Shown here piece by piece: positions 54,701-64,000 of a stretch of 64,000 bases of DNA. A model generated the notes under the pieces. The model was not told the origin of the DNA. It saw only the letters and a list, made by a program, of their open reading frames with translations, and did not search any database. The stretch is from the NCBI GenBank assembly GCA_028571685.1, contig CM053140.1, forward strand, positions 20,689,501-20,753,500, in the 5' to 3' direction. A program made the translations under genes and the position numbers. Origin of the DNA: Heterohyrax brucei. Taxonomy: Eukaryota; Chordata; Mammalia; Hyracoidea; Procaviidae. The stretch's first letter is position 1. Each line of letters begins with the position of its first letter.

Positions 54701-56333
54701 CAGGTAGCCGCTGTCGCCTTCTCGCTGAGCCCCTAGCCCCAGGTGGGGAGGTAGTGCCCCGGGATAGCCCCCCTGCAACGGAGACGCCTGCGCCGGAGCC
54801 TGGCTATGTCAACTACACCAAGCTGCATTATGTGCTTGAGTCCGGGGAAGGGACAGAGCCAGAGGATGGTGAGCCAGCAGCGCCCTGGGTCGGGAGGCAC
54901 TGTGGCCCTCCTGGCCTCTCACATTGCATGCCCCCCACCTCTGCCTTCCTAGAATTTGAGGACGACAAGATCTCCCTGCCCTTTGTGGTGACTGACCTCC
55001 GGGGCCGCAATCTTCGGCCCATGAGGGAGCGGACGGCTGTCCAGGTTGGTGCTGGGGGAAGGACAAGCTGAAGGCGTGGCCCTTGGTGAGGCTGCTGGAG
55101 TGGAAGTTGACACAGCCCTCCCCTGCCTCCTGCTTACCTGCTCACAGGGTCAGTACCTGACAGTGGAGCAGCTCACACTGGACTTCGAGTATGTCATCAA
55201 TGAAGTCATCCGCCATGATGCCACCTGGGGCCACCAGTTTTGCTCCTTTAGCGACTATGACATCGTCATCCTGGAGGTGGGCCTAGGAATGGGACAGAGC
55301 AGGCCCAGAACCTCCTTGCTCTGGGGGGTCACCCTCAATGGCTTGTCATCATCTGACCCCACTCTAGGTATGCCCGGAAACTAACCAGGTCCTCATCAAC
55401 ATTGGCCTGCTGCTCTTGGCGTTCCCATCCCCTACTGAGGAGGGCCAGCTCCGGTAAGTGGGTTGAGACCCCTCCCCTAGGAGGGCAGCATCAGTGTGGG
55501 AGAGGGGGAATGGGAGAAGACGCCCCAACACTGCAAACTTGGATCTGCCAGTGTTACTGCTCCAGAGACTAGGGAGACACCAAGTGGGCTCACCCCCTCC
55601 CTCTGTGCCCCCTGTAGACCAAAGACCTATCATACCAGCCTTAAGGTGGCATGGGACCTCAACACGGGCATCTTTGTGACGGTCAGCGTGGGCGACCTCA
55701 CTGAGGTCAAAGGGCAGACCAGGTGAGGCGGGGACAGGTGGGGCCACTTGGGGGATGGCAGGGCCAGGAGAGCATCTCACCTCCTCACCCCTCAGTGGCA
55801 GCGTCTGGAGCTCGTACCGGAAGAGCTGTGTGGATATGGTGATGAAGTGGCTGGTGCCTGAGAGCAGTGGCCGCTACGTTAACAGGATGACCAATGAGGC
55901 GCTGCACAAAGGTGGGTCTAGAGACCAAGGACCTCACTGGCATGGCTGTACTCTTACCCACTGCTAGGCCGGGCTGAGCAGGCCTGAGTCTGAAGTGTGG
56001 TTGAATGAATGGGTACACTGGATGTGCTGGGGATGTTGCAGAATCTGGGGTGAGGGTAGGGGAGCCCTTAGCAGACTCAGCTGAGGGGCTGTTCAGAGGC
56101 CAGACGGGCCCTGGCCAGTGGGTCATCCATGTGACAAGACATTGGGTGGCTGCAGGTAGGACTCAGAGGGGCTCTTAGTGGTGCCTGCCTTTTAGAACCT
56201 TATGGGCCTGGTGGGTGGTGGGCAGCTGGAAGGCTGGCCCATAGTGGCCTCGTGGCACTGTGCCCCCTTCCTTGCAGGGTGTTCTTTGAAGGTCCTGGCA
56301 GACAGTGAGCGATACACGTGGATCGTGCTGTGA
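48744..56333 (+). CDS. DCAF15: DCAF15 (DDB1- and CUL4-associated factor 15), complete coding region
   Basis: Thirteen coding exons: 48744-48878, 50671-50768, 50853-50988, 51890-51996, 52088-52227, 52316-52486, 54434-54868, 54953-55044, 55148-55276, 55368-55453, 55618-55722, 55796-55911, 56278-56333 (TGA 56331-56333). All GT/AG, phases consistent, 601 codons (human 600; the extra residue is probably a Gly in the N-terminal glycine run). The N-terminus has the DDB1-binding segment ([18 protein letters not shown]), then the first beta-propeller part ([40 protein letters not shown]). A disordered Pro/Ser-rich linker is in exon 7. The C-terminal half has [20 protein letters not shown] and ends SERYTWIVL. 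The FQPAFQLKK segment includes residues equivalent to human A234/F235, known to contact aryl-sulfonamide molecular glues. Role: substrate receptor of CUL4-DDB1-DDA1 ubiquitin ligases in the nucleus. Confidence 0.97.
48960..49215 (+). repeat. GC-rich ~40-bp minisatellite, DCAF15 intron 1
   Basis: About six imperfect units of roughly 40 bp share 'ggggcggggcc', 'cggggaaggggcttggatg'. Unit starts are near 48975, 49008, 49050, 49094, 49130 and 49172. It lies about 80 bp after exon 1 and is strongly G-rich on the sense strand. Confidence 0.8.
49440..49995 (+). repeat. ~40-bp minisatellite resembling L2/MIR 3' sequence, DCAF15 intron 1
   Basis: About twelve imperfect units share 'ctgggagctcc', 'gagggcagggctgtgtctcc'. 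Unit anchors lie near 49541, 49582, 49641, 49680, 49723, 49761, 49801, 49836, 49871, 49911 and 49951, a period close to 40 bp. The unit resembles the 'agctccttgagggcaggg' motif of L2/MIR-type 3' ends. Confidence 0.8.
51235..51405 (-). mobile_element. AfroSINE (antisense), DCAF15 intron 3
   Basis: 'acacccattgctgtcgagg', 'gtaggacagagtagaagtg', 'tttgtttagcagtcaaattc', 'ttaaccactttacc'. Confidence 0.88.
52600..52735 (-). repeat. MIR element (antisense), DCAF15 intron 6
   Basis: 'agagaccaaggcacagagag', 'gtgaagtcacccatccaagg', 'tcacacagtaaagagct' are the reverse of the MIR core. Confidence 0.8.
52740..54170. other. DCAF15 intron 6 interior; nothing further recognised
   Basis: Apart from a short direct repeat around 52740-52830 ('catacagggc..gagtggtcccc' repeated three times) no gene, exon or named repeat is visible. 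Confidence 0.45.
54175..54300 (+). repeat. L2/MIR 3'-end fragment (plus), DCAF15 intron 6
   Basis: 'ggcagctccctagggcaggg', 'tgtgtctgctcactgctgtg' and 'tggtgcccagctcacac' match a mammalian L2/MIR 3' end. Confidence 0.55.
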
Positions 56334-56687
56334 GGGCCCCAGCGCCCTGGACACTGACTCCAACTACCTCCGCAGCCTGGGAGCCGGCCGCTTCCCGGGC
56401 TGGCCTCTTCCCGGCCGCGGGCCAGCTGACCGATGACCGGCACTAGTGTTAGGCTGCAGGAGGTGGCTGGGCGGGGGCAGTCGTGGCGGCCTGAGAGTCT
56501 GGATGCTTCTTATTTATGCCTATTTAAGTTGGGTAGGGGCAGAGGGAGGGAGCCCCCTGCCTCGCCAGCCACAAGTGTCCTATCTCCACTGTAGTTGGGC
56601 ACGGCCAGTTCCTAGAGTATCTGCCCCTTTCCTCGCTGCAGGAGGTGTGGACATTGCCCTCGGGGAGGCTGAAGAACCCAGGTGCCC

Positions 56688-56719
56688 TGCCCACCCCACC
56701 CCACCCCACCCCACCCCAC
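56688..56719 (+). repeat. (CCCCA)n tract in DCAF15 3'UTR
   Basis: About six CCCCA units in the sense strand of the mature mRNA, about 65 bases before the poly(A) signal. C-rich tracts of this kind are typical PCBP/hnRNP K binding sites. Confidence 0.8.
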
Positions 56720-56782
56720 GGCAGCCTCCCCAGCACAGGGGTGAGAAACCTCGTGGCCATTCTCTTGATTTCCTCTTCATGT

Positions 56783-56788
56783 AATAAA
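56783..56788 (+). promoter_or_regulatory. Poly(A) signal AATAAA of DCAF15
   Basis: Canonical hexamer 450 bases after the stop codon. An oppositely oriented AATAAA lies at 56797-56792, only a few bases away. Confidence 0.8.
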
Positions 56789-56884
56789 TGTTTTATTTCT
56801 GAACCTTGCCAGGTTACCTCACTGCTGCTCAGGGCCCAGTGTGAGCCCCCAGCCTCCCCACCAAGTCCCAGCAAGTCAGCAGTA

Positions 56885-58045
56885 GCCAAATAACACAGCG
56901 GAATTTATTGTGTTTTAAGAAAGACTACAAAAAGGTAGAAAACAGCTCGGCACACTAGACTACCACACCTGTGGACACTTTTCACCGCCGGGAGAGGGTG
57001 GCCCGTGGGCATCAGGGTGGGCGGGGCCAGTCCCAAAAGCTGTAGCACGCGGAGCACACAAAATAGTGATTTTTATACAGTCAGATTTTTTTCTTTTTTG
57101 CCATAAACATCTATCGCACAGATTTAAAACACTGAGAAAACCAGAACAGATAAGGCCATGATGGTTGGAAAAAAACCCAACAAGTTACCGACTCCGCTTG
57201 GTGGCGCTCACAAATCGCACAATAGTCACGTGGTTGAGAGGGTGGGGGTCACGTCACGGAGGAAAAGCACAGTCTCCGGGAAGAGTAGGCGCGCGGAGAA
57301 GGTTCCATTACAAACCAGTGGCGAGGAAGTGGGCGTTGGGAGGGGACCCAGGCAGGCACCGGGTGGGACAGGCCCCACTGCCCACAGCAGGGCTTGGCCA
57401 CCCGACGCTCTTTGGAAGCTGGAGGCCAGGCCCCATACCACCCTTTCCTAGCCAGGCTGGGTAGGGCCCTCCTCGGGCAGAGGGACAAGGGGGCCCGGCT
57501 CTGGAGAAGATGCCACACCCAGGCTTTAATTGCACTTATACCAAGGAGGGGGAACGGTGGGGCTGCTAGGGGTGGACTACTGGGACTGCTGCCGACAGTG
57601 GGGGTCCCCAGGTGACACCCACTTGCGCCCGCCTGGGGCTCAGGCTGGGCCCCGGACAGGCTGTGCAAAGCCAGCGAGCTGAATAAATTAACGGTTCGCA
57701 GGAGAGGGGGCCTGCCTGCCTGCCCCCTCGGGTGGCGAGAGGAAGGGCTGGCGGGGGACGGGGTGAGGGAGATGCTGCGGCCTTCAGGGCCCAGGGGCCG
57801 CGCTGGCTGCCCCAAAGGGCACCTGGGCACGGCGGCAGGTTCCTTAAGGCACATCTTTTGTGTCAGAGTTTACAGCTGCGGCTCCACCGGGCCATGATTA
57901 TGTCGGCCCCGTCTGGAGGCGGGGCCCCTCTCTGCCCTGGCCGAGGCTGGAGCTGTGTCAGCGAAGCCACAGAAGCAGTCGGGGACCCTGGCATAGGGGA
58001 CTGATGGGGGCGGGCGGGTGGGGACCCGGGCCGGCGGCCGCGGGC
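56885..58045 (-). other. RFX1: RFX1 3' untranslated region
   Basis: About 1.16 kb from the stop codon (58048-58046) to beyond the minus-strand AATAAA at 56909-56904. It has an A/U-rich end (56900-57180 region). Another possible signal is ATTAAA at about 57529-57524. Open frames in it are not coding. Confidence 0.75.
56904..56909 (-). promoter_or_regulatory. Poly(A) signal AATAAA of RFX1
   Basis: TTTATT on the plus strand, the first canonical hexamer before the DCAF15 3' end. A further minus-strand AATAAA at 56797-56792 would make an RFX1 transcript overlap DCAF15. Confidence 0.75.
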
Positions 58046-61000
58046 TTAGCTGGAGGGCAGCGCCTGCACGAAGAGGCCGCGCGTGTCTGGCCGGGCCAAC
58101 TTGGCAGGCGGCTCCAGGGCCTCGGGGCCCAGCGCAGGCGACTCGCCCCCGTCTGCCAGCGAAATGTCCTGTGGCAGCTCGTCCTCGCTCTCCTCCTCCT
58201 CTTCCTCCTCTTCATCTGGGGCACAGGGACCAGCCTCGGCTCAGAGCGCGGCAGCGATGCCCCCTGGCCTGCGCCTCTTCCATCCCCTCCCCCTGCTGGC
58301 TGCCTCCCGGGCTCAGAGTGGGGACATGTTCTGCCTACCTTTATCGGGGTCCAGGGGGTTCAGCGAGCTGGCCAGGTTGGCGAACTGGAGAACAGGAGAC
58401 GGGAGGTGAGGATCCCGCCGCAGATGCCCTGCCCCACACCCTCAGACCCCGCCCACCCACCTCGCCCATGACGGCGATGGGGGTCTCGCCCTTGGCCTGG
58501 GCCACGCGATGCTCGATCAGGTAGTACATGTATTCATCGTAGAGCAGCCGGATGAGATGGAAGGAGCCAAAGCTGGCGGCGCTGCGCAGGGTCAGGTCCC
58601 GGATGACCATGGAGCTGAAGTGCGGCCGAGGGGAGGACTGTCAGGACTGCAGGCCCCGCCCCTCGGACCCCAGTATCTCCAGGCCCTGGCCCCTCCCCAC
58701 TCTACCTAAAGACTGCCGCCAGAGGCAGCGACAACCCACCCCGCCCCGCCCAAACCCCGCCCTCACAAATTGGGAGGAGGGGGCCTTTTGGGGTCCGCCT
58801 TCGGCCCGCCCCCAAGGGGAGGAGCCCTCCCAGGTGCCGCCCAGGCCGAGGAAGGGCCCTCGATGAGCCCGCCTCTGACCCACACCGAAGGGCGGGTCTT
58901 CTCCGCTCCGCCCCCCACTCAGGCAGCCGCCGGGGCGCCCGCACCTGTAGAAGGACCACTTGAGGAGGAAGAGCTTGGCGGCCTTGGGGAAGCCGGCGCT
59001 GCCCTGGTAGGGTTTGAGCACCTGGCTCACGACGCCGTCCAGCCAGGCGGCCCACTGCTCCAGCGAGTTCTGCTGCTGTAGCGTCACCTTGAAGTCCTGC
59101 TCCAGCCGCTGCACCACTCGGTCCTCGCAGCGGCACACCCACGAGGCCTGCTCCTAGGGCACAGCGGACGATGCTGCGGCTCAGCCACCGCCCGGGGCTC
59201 ACCTGCGGCTCCGGGCTCATCTGCCTCGACCGAGCTCACCTGCACATTGGCGAAATCGACGCGGTTGAGGTCGCTCAGCATCTGATTGATCTGCGCCGTG
59301 TTCTGAAGGACTGCGCGCGCCGCCTGTGCCAGGTGGTTGAGCGACGTGTAGCGCCGTAACGTCTGTGCGAAGGCGCCGGCTGCAGCCACCTGAGAGGCCA
59401 GGGAGCTTGTGGGGACTGATCTCACCAGCCCCTGCCCCACCCACTGTGGCCCTGGTGGCTGGCTCCTAGAGCTCTTTGAGCTGCGGGTGGGGGCCAAGCC
59501 CAGCTGGCACCCTTCTCTGGCTGCGCACCCTCCGCAGCCTCTCTGGGCCTCGTTCCCCTTTTATTTCTAAAACGGAAGGGATGCTTTCTACATCGTGGCT
59601 TTTATTGTGAGCCCAAGGAGTACTGGTTTTCTAACGTTAGGTCTTCAGCCACTAGTGAGCACCCACAAAATCACTCTCCTGGTGTACTGTATTCTGACCA
59701 GCACTATCAGTTTTAGTGGACGTACACAGGAGGAGACACTGCTGGATACTACCCAGAAAAAGTGAGTATTGCTTCCATAAACGTCTCTTTCAACAACACC
59801 TTCAGCTGTGAGGACCGAGGCAGGAATTCTGCCCCCTGTGCTCACTGCTGTGCTTCCAGCACTGAAAGGCGCCCAGGAGATGCTTGATAAATGCTGAATA
59901 AGCAAGTGACTAAGGGCCTTTGTCCCAAGGGCTTCCTATGTCTAGCATCCACTCTCCTTAGCCCCCACTTCTGCCCTGTGTCCACACCCCACCAGAGAGG
60001 CACCTTCAGACATGCCATCTAACAGGTTGTCTTTTTGTCAACATATATATATATGTATATATGAAGAAATTCAACAAAAAGAAAAACCATGTTTTGTCCA
60101 AGCACACTCCTTCTAGTCCCTTCTGTCTAGGTCATCATCAAATGTGCAGTTCTGGGCTATCCTATTTCCTTAGAGATGTCTTTTTTTTTTTTTTTTTTAC
60201 ATTTTCTGTATTTCTGAACACTGAAAGCAGTTTCTAGTGAGGCTGCCTGAAAAGAACTGTTTCCAGTTTGCACTTGGCTTTTATTGCTTGAGATGCTATG
60301 TCAAGCACACGAATGCCACAAAAGGGTTCCAGAAGTGGGCACCTCAGGAAGCAGGTTTCTAAAGACAATTGCCCTGTCCCTGAGTGCAGGCACCGGGGAC
60401 ACATCTAGGGGACAGATCTACTGGACAGAGGTCTTACACAGTAGAGGAGATTGAGGCCCAGGGCCTCATGCCCTAAGGCCACCCAGCCAGCTGCTCAGGT
60501 ACCTTGTGAGTCTCTCTCCTCACCTTCACCCTCAGCATCTCCTCAGGGATGTTCACCATGGCATGGGTGAGCCAGCTCTCCAGGCTCTTGGCAAAGTTCC
60601 GGATTGCTTGGGTCAAGGCACCTGTGGGTAGCAGTGAGGACTGGTTAGGGCTGGGAGGGTGCCCGCGGTAAGAGCCCGTGGCCACACACTCACTGGGGAT
60701 GGGCCGCAGCACATCAGGGATGAGGATCTCCACCAGGCCCTGGTACAGCACGTTGTCACAGTGCTTGGTCCACTGGAGCACAGGTTCGAACTTGGAGAGG
60801 AGCACCAGGCTGGCCTTGGGCAGCCGCTTCTCGGCCTCGTCGTGCCTGTGGATACCACCCACTGAGTCAGGCAGGCACAGGCACCCACTACCTGGGCCAG
60901 TGGGCACTGCATGCCTTCCCGGATCCCCAGGTCAGACAGGAATCCTATATTCTTCACAATAAGACCAAATGGGCACAGATGGTTTCCACTCCAGTAATGA

Positions 61001-63975
61001 AATGGTGCCCACCCTCAAACCCAGGCCCACTCATCCTACACACTGAGCATCAGACACGTACATTTGGAGGTCAGAAGCACATGCATACTCCACCAACTGC
61101 AAAGTCAGACAGGCACCCCCCCCACAAGCTCAGATGGGCACCCCATCCCTGTGTGTCTACTTATACACTGTCCCTGCCCCCCAAGCATTATGGGACTCAC
61201 ACGGCCAGCGGCGGTGCCTCACTGGGCTGGCTGAGATTGTATCTCCAGAAAGTTTTCCACAGGGTCTCCACAAGGGTGAACTGCAGATTCACCATGACAT
61301 CAACGATGGCCTGTTTAGGAGACTGGGATGCTCAGAGGGGCTGAAAGGCTGTGGTCCTCCCAGCTCATGGTTAACCTCTGCCTGCCCACCCAGCCTGGTG
61401 GCCTACCTCACAGTGTTCCCGGTACAGGAGCTGGAAGGCCTTGATGTCCCCGGGCCCAATGCCTTCTGGCAGCACTTTGCCCTGGAGGTCCAGCTCTGTA
61501 AAGTCAGGGAGGCTCCGGGAGGCGTCTGGAGAACAGGGGAGCCAGGCACCATGAGGTCCTCAGCTCCTGCCTGCCCCCCCCAACCTCAAGCTTTCCTGAG
61601 ATCCTATTAAGTTGTCACTACTTTCCTACTTGCAAGTAGGTGGCCCCCATGTGCAGTGGGAGATGTTGAGGTTCCAGGAGGTCATATGCCTGACCCAGGG
61701 TTCCCCCTCAGAAAGCTCCAGAAAGCAGGGGATCTGCAATGAGGAAGGCTCCAGGGCCTATGTACCTCCGCCACAGAGAACACGAGCGGCTCTTCTCGGC
61801 TACAGCTTGGCTGCTAAGTGGCAGTGCTGGGCTGGCCCCTGGGACATGGGACTTTTGAGTCCAAGCTGCCTCCCTGTGTCCACCCACCTGGCCAGGAAGC
61901 AGTCCCCAGATTCCAGTCAGGCCCACAGGGAAGCTGCCCTGAAGCCTGGACCAAAGGTGGGTGATAACCAAGGACCGTCATCCCTGAGGACCCCCCTCAG
62001 CTTGTCAAGGAACGGGATTTCACACCCTCCCTCAGCTCACCACAAATCTGTAAGAACCCACAGGACAGGGCTAGCACAGGAACCCCAGTATGGGTAGCAT
62101 CACTGACGCACACTGGGTGTCTGCTCGGTTCTTGAGGTTTGTTTCCTGCACTGGTTTTTGCTTTATGAGTCTTTTTTCAGAAATTCATCTCTAGAAGTGC
62201 CATACGTGCACACCTTGGTGAGCAGACTTGGACCTGTGGAGGCTCCCGCTGTGAGGCGGCTGGATGAGCGAGGACGATGGCCCTCACGAGGCCTCACGAG
62301 AGAACGGAAGCTACCCTGTCACATCATGGCACAACAGCTGACATGAACCATCCAAGTGAATGTGTCTGTTTATGTGGGATATGGAATATGTTTTAGCATA
62401 AAAGGGGGTGATGCAGGGGCATTGGAGTTAATGGAATTAATTAATGGAGTTAATGAAATTAATTCATGGGAAGGTGTCTTGGGGATAAAATCCCCTTACA
62501 AGGCAGGGATGACGGTCTTGCTAGACTCGTGCAGGCCCTTTCTGCAGCTCTCCTTGAGCCCTCACCCCCAGAGACTGAGCTGTCACACATAGGGAAGCAG
62601 CAAGGCGACCACTACATATCTGCCTCTCCTGGCTTCAGGACACGCTCTGAATGCAGAAGACACCTCCCTGGGCCCCACCCCAACCAGGGAGGCCCTCACC
62701 CAGGAACTGCTGGTACTGCTGGACCTGGGCGCTGATGTCAGACAGCCCAGCAGCCTGCTGCTGCCCCACGGCCACGCCGTTGGTCATGCCTTCCATCTTC
62801 TGGATGGGCTTGAGCCTGGGGGAGGACAGGTAGTTGGGCAGGAGCCTGGTGGGGTGATGACTGGGGCCACACTTCCCTGTCCACCCAGCAGGGCCTGGCC
62901 TGCCTCCTACCTCTGCTTCTGTGAGAAGGGCTGGCCCCGCATAGCCATGTGCTGCTGGTCCTCCATCAGGCGCAGCAGGGGCGAGTTGGCCTTGATGCGC
63001 AGGCCATAGTAGTGGTACTTGGAGTTGCCCCTGGGAGGGAGGTGCAGGTGAGGCTGGTGGGGGGCAGGGTATGGGAGCCCCACATCACCTCCACCTCAGC
63101 TCTGCTTGGGAGCTGAACAGAGACCACAGGCTCTACCTTCAGAGAGCCAGTGGTGCTCAAAGGGAAGACTCCCACTGGCCACTGCTCTATTCATAGCTCA
63201 ACCCTGACCTCCACATGGGCCTGGCACCCAGCAGAGTTCTTGATGGCCAGTTCTAACACAGCTGGTGACTTACACAGGCTGGCCACAGGCCAGCACTGTT
63301 CTGAGCCCTGTGCCTGTATGACCCTTGTTCCTTACTGCCACCCTCTGAGGGGGTCCTGACATCCATGCACAAGTAAACAAATGGAGGCTTGAAACCGGGG
63401 CTTGGAGCTGCGTGGCCAGCAGGGACCAGCAGCACAGGGTTCTTCCTGAGTGAACGCACACACTCCACGGTCCTGCCTAAGCTCTGACTGTGCAGCGCCA
63501 CCCCCATGCCCTCCTCACAGAGGGTACATTTCAGTGCTGGACGACAGAATCAAAGACACTTAAGTGAAATAAAAGGTACACTGGATGGTGCTAAGGAGAA
63601 AAATAAAGCAGGGAAGGAGGAGAAGGTGTCAGGGAGGGGCCTGGGGACCAGGGAGAAGGCCCAGCTCTACAAGAACCTGGGGTGGTAGTGGGTGGGTGTG
63701 TCAGAGGACCCACAAGGGGCCAGTGAGAGCCAGAGTCCGTCAGCAAGCTGAGGCCTATCAGCAACTTGGGGTGGGGTGGCCGCACAGGCCCACCTGGTGC
63801 CGAGGCGGCGTGTGCGCAGGCCCATGAAGACAGAGCGGATGAGCTTGCCGAAGGAGGCGGCGTTGACGGGCTCCAGCTTCTGCTCCTGGCAGTGCAGCAG
63901 GTAGTGGCAGTAGAGGGTGCTTCGGGGCAGGCTCACACCCTCCGCTGTCTCGTAGTTATCCAGGAGCCACTGGAC
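58046..63975 (-). CDS. RFX1: RFX1 (regulatory factor X1), C-terminal exons; gene continues beyond window
   Basis: Twelve minus-strand coding exons: 63975-63794, 63030-62911, 62815-62700, 61525-61407, 61310-61201, 60845-60694, 60621-60524, 59389-59240, 59153-58945, 58614-58461, 58384-58339, 58215-58046 (TAA 58048-58046). They encode 541 codons, matching human RFX1 from about residue 439 to its end at 979. The first two exons carry the RFX winged-helix DNA-binding domain ([53 protein letters not shown]), which binds X-box DNA. The middle exons carry the B, C and dimerisation regions ([60 protein letters not shown]). The last exon has an acidic run ([13 protein letters not shown]) and ends FVQALPSS. 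The N-terminal activation exons are right of base 64000. Nuclear activator/repressor of MHC class II, viral-enhancer and cilia-related X-box genes. All phases are intact. Confidence 0.97.
59500..60520. other. RFX1 intron (59390-60523): old repeats and homopolymer
   Basis: It includes an L2-like 3' end (59800-59910, plus), a (TA)n run (about 60043-60062), a T run (60181-60200) and a short antisense MIR-like piece near 60430-60500. No exon is seen. Confidence 0.5.
61526..62699. other. RFX1 intron: no exon seen; MIR-like piece
   Basis: A degraded antisense MIR may lie at about 61620-61760. 62430-62470 has a short (TTAATGGAGTTAATGAAA)-type repeat. Nothing else recognised. Confidence 0.4.
63031..63793. 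other. RFX1 intron: antisense MIR-like piece, no exon seen
   Basis: The region 63330-63480 resembles a degraded antisense MIR ('aaacaaatggaggcttgaa', 'gctgcgtggccagcaggg'). The rest of this 763-bp intron is unassigned. Confidence 0.4.
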
Positions 63976-64000
63976 CTGGGGCCAGAACCGGGTTGGGAGA

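Larger units (their letters stand above)
56334..56806 (+). other. DCAF15: DCAF15 3' untranslated region
   Basis: From the stop codon to just past AATAAA at 56783-56788. It contains a (CCCCA)n tract at 56688-56719. Confidence 0.75.

Noticed and set aside
57249-57854. 201-residue minus-strand open frame within the RFX1 3'UTR
   Set aside because: Lies after the RFX1 stop codon and before its poly(A) signal, Pro/Ser-rich without similarity; treated as 3'UTR.
57860-58471. 203-residue plus-strand open frame opposite the last RFX1 exons
   Set aside because: Antisense shadow of RFX1 coding and GC-rich introns.
60043-60062. (TA)n as a TATA promoter
   Set aside because: A plain dinucleotide run in an RFX1 intron with no start-site context.
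1-64000. CRISPR arrays, bacterial operons, ribosome-binding sites, origins or phage attachment sites
   Set aside because: The window has spliced vertebrate genes and mammalian retroelements; none of these features applies, and no array of identical short repeats with unique spacers was seen.

Overview
The window is mammalian nuclear DNA, almost certainly from an afrotherian and most likely an elephant. Two things point there: about seventeen copies of a tRNA-type AfroSINE, and many copies of an RTE-clade LINE with an (AAC)n tail, the RTE1/BovB-like family abundant in Afrotheria. Four multi-exon genes were read from splice sites and protein similarity in the order CC2D1A(+), PODNL1(-), DCAF15(+), RFX1(-). 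This matches the gene order of human 19p13.12.

Layout. 1-3.9 kb holds the last twelve coding exons and 3'UTR of CC2D1A; the gene begins left of the window. 4.6-10.1 kb holds all of PODNL1 on the minus strand, ten coding exons including a start codon that is the last codon of exon 1. 10.1-48.4 kb has no gene I can support. It is a nested pile of RTE LINEs, AfroSINEs, MaLR/ERVL-type LTRs, L1 pieces and a mariner-derived foldback element, with one CpG-rich promoter-like patch at about 24.2-24.9 kb. 48.4-48.74 kb is the DCAF15 promoter; DCAF15 (thirteen coding exons, 601 codons) follows to 56.8 kb. RFX1 occupies 56.88 kb to the right edge on the minus strand. The window has its last twelve coding exons, from the winged-helix DNA-binding domain to the stop codon, and the gene continues past base 64000.

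The exon sets of all four genes keep reading phase throughout, and the internal sums agree (304, 575, 601 and 541 codons), so all four look intact. They are not an operon or pathway: CC2D1A is a C2-domain signalling, ESCRT-linked and repressor protein, PODNL1 a secreted leucine-rich-repeat proteoglycan-like protein, DCAF15 a CUL4-DDB1 substrate receptor, and RFX1 an X-box transcription factor. CC2D1A/PODNL1 and DCAF15/RFX1 are tail-to-tail pairs, and the second pair ends within about 100 bp.

The least explained items are: (i) a 111-bp A-tailed retroposon with a perfect 14-bp target-site duplication and a second copy at the left edge; (ii) a rearranged mariner foldback family with two copies sharing one architecture; (iii) the CpG-rich patch; (iv) a switch-region-like AGCT/GGGCT repeat; (v) several minisatellites inside gene introns. 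Family names for repeats come from recognition by eye, not from a database search.
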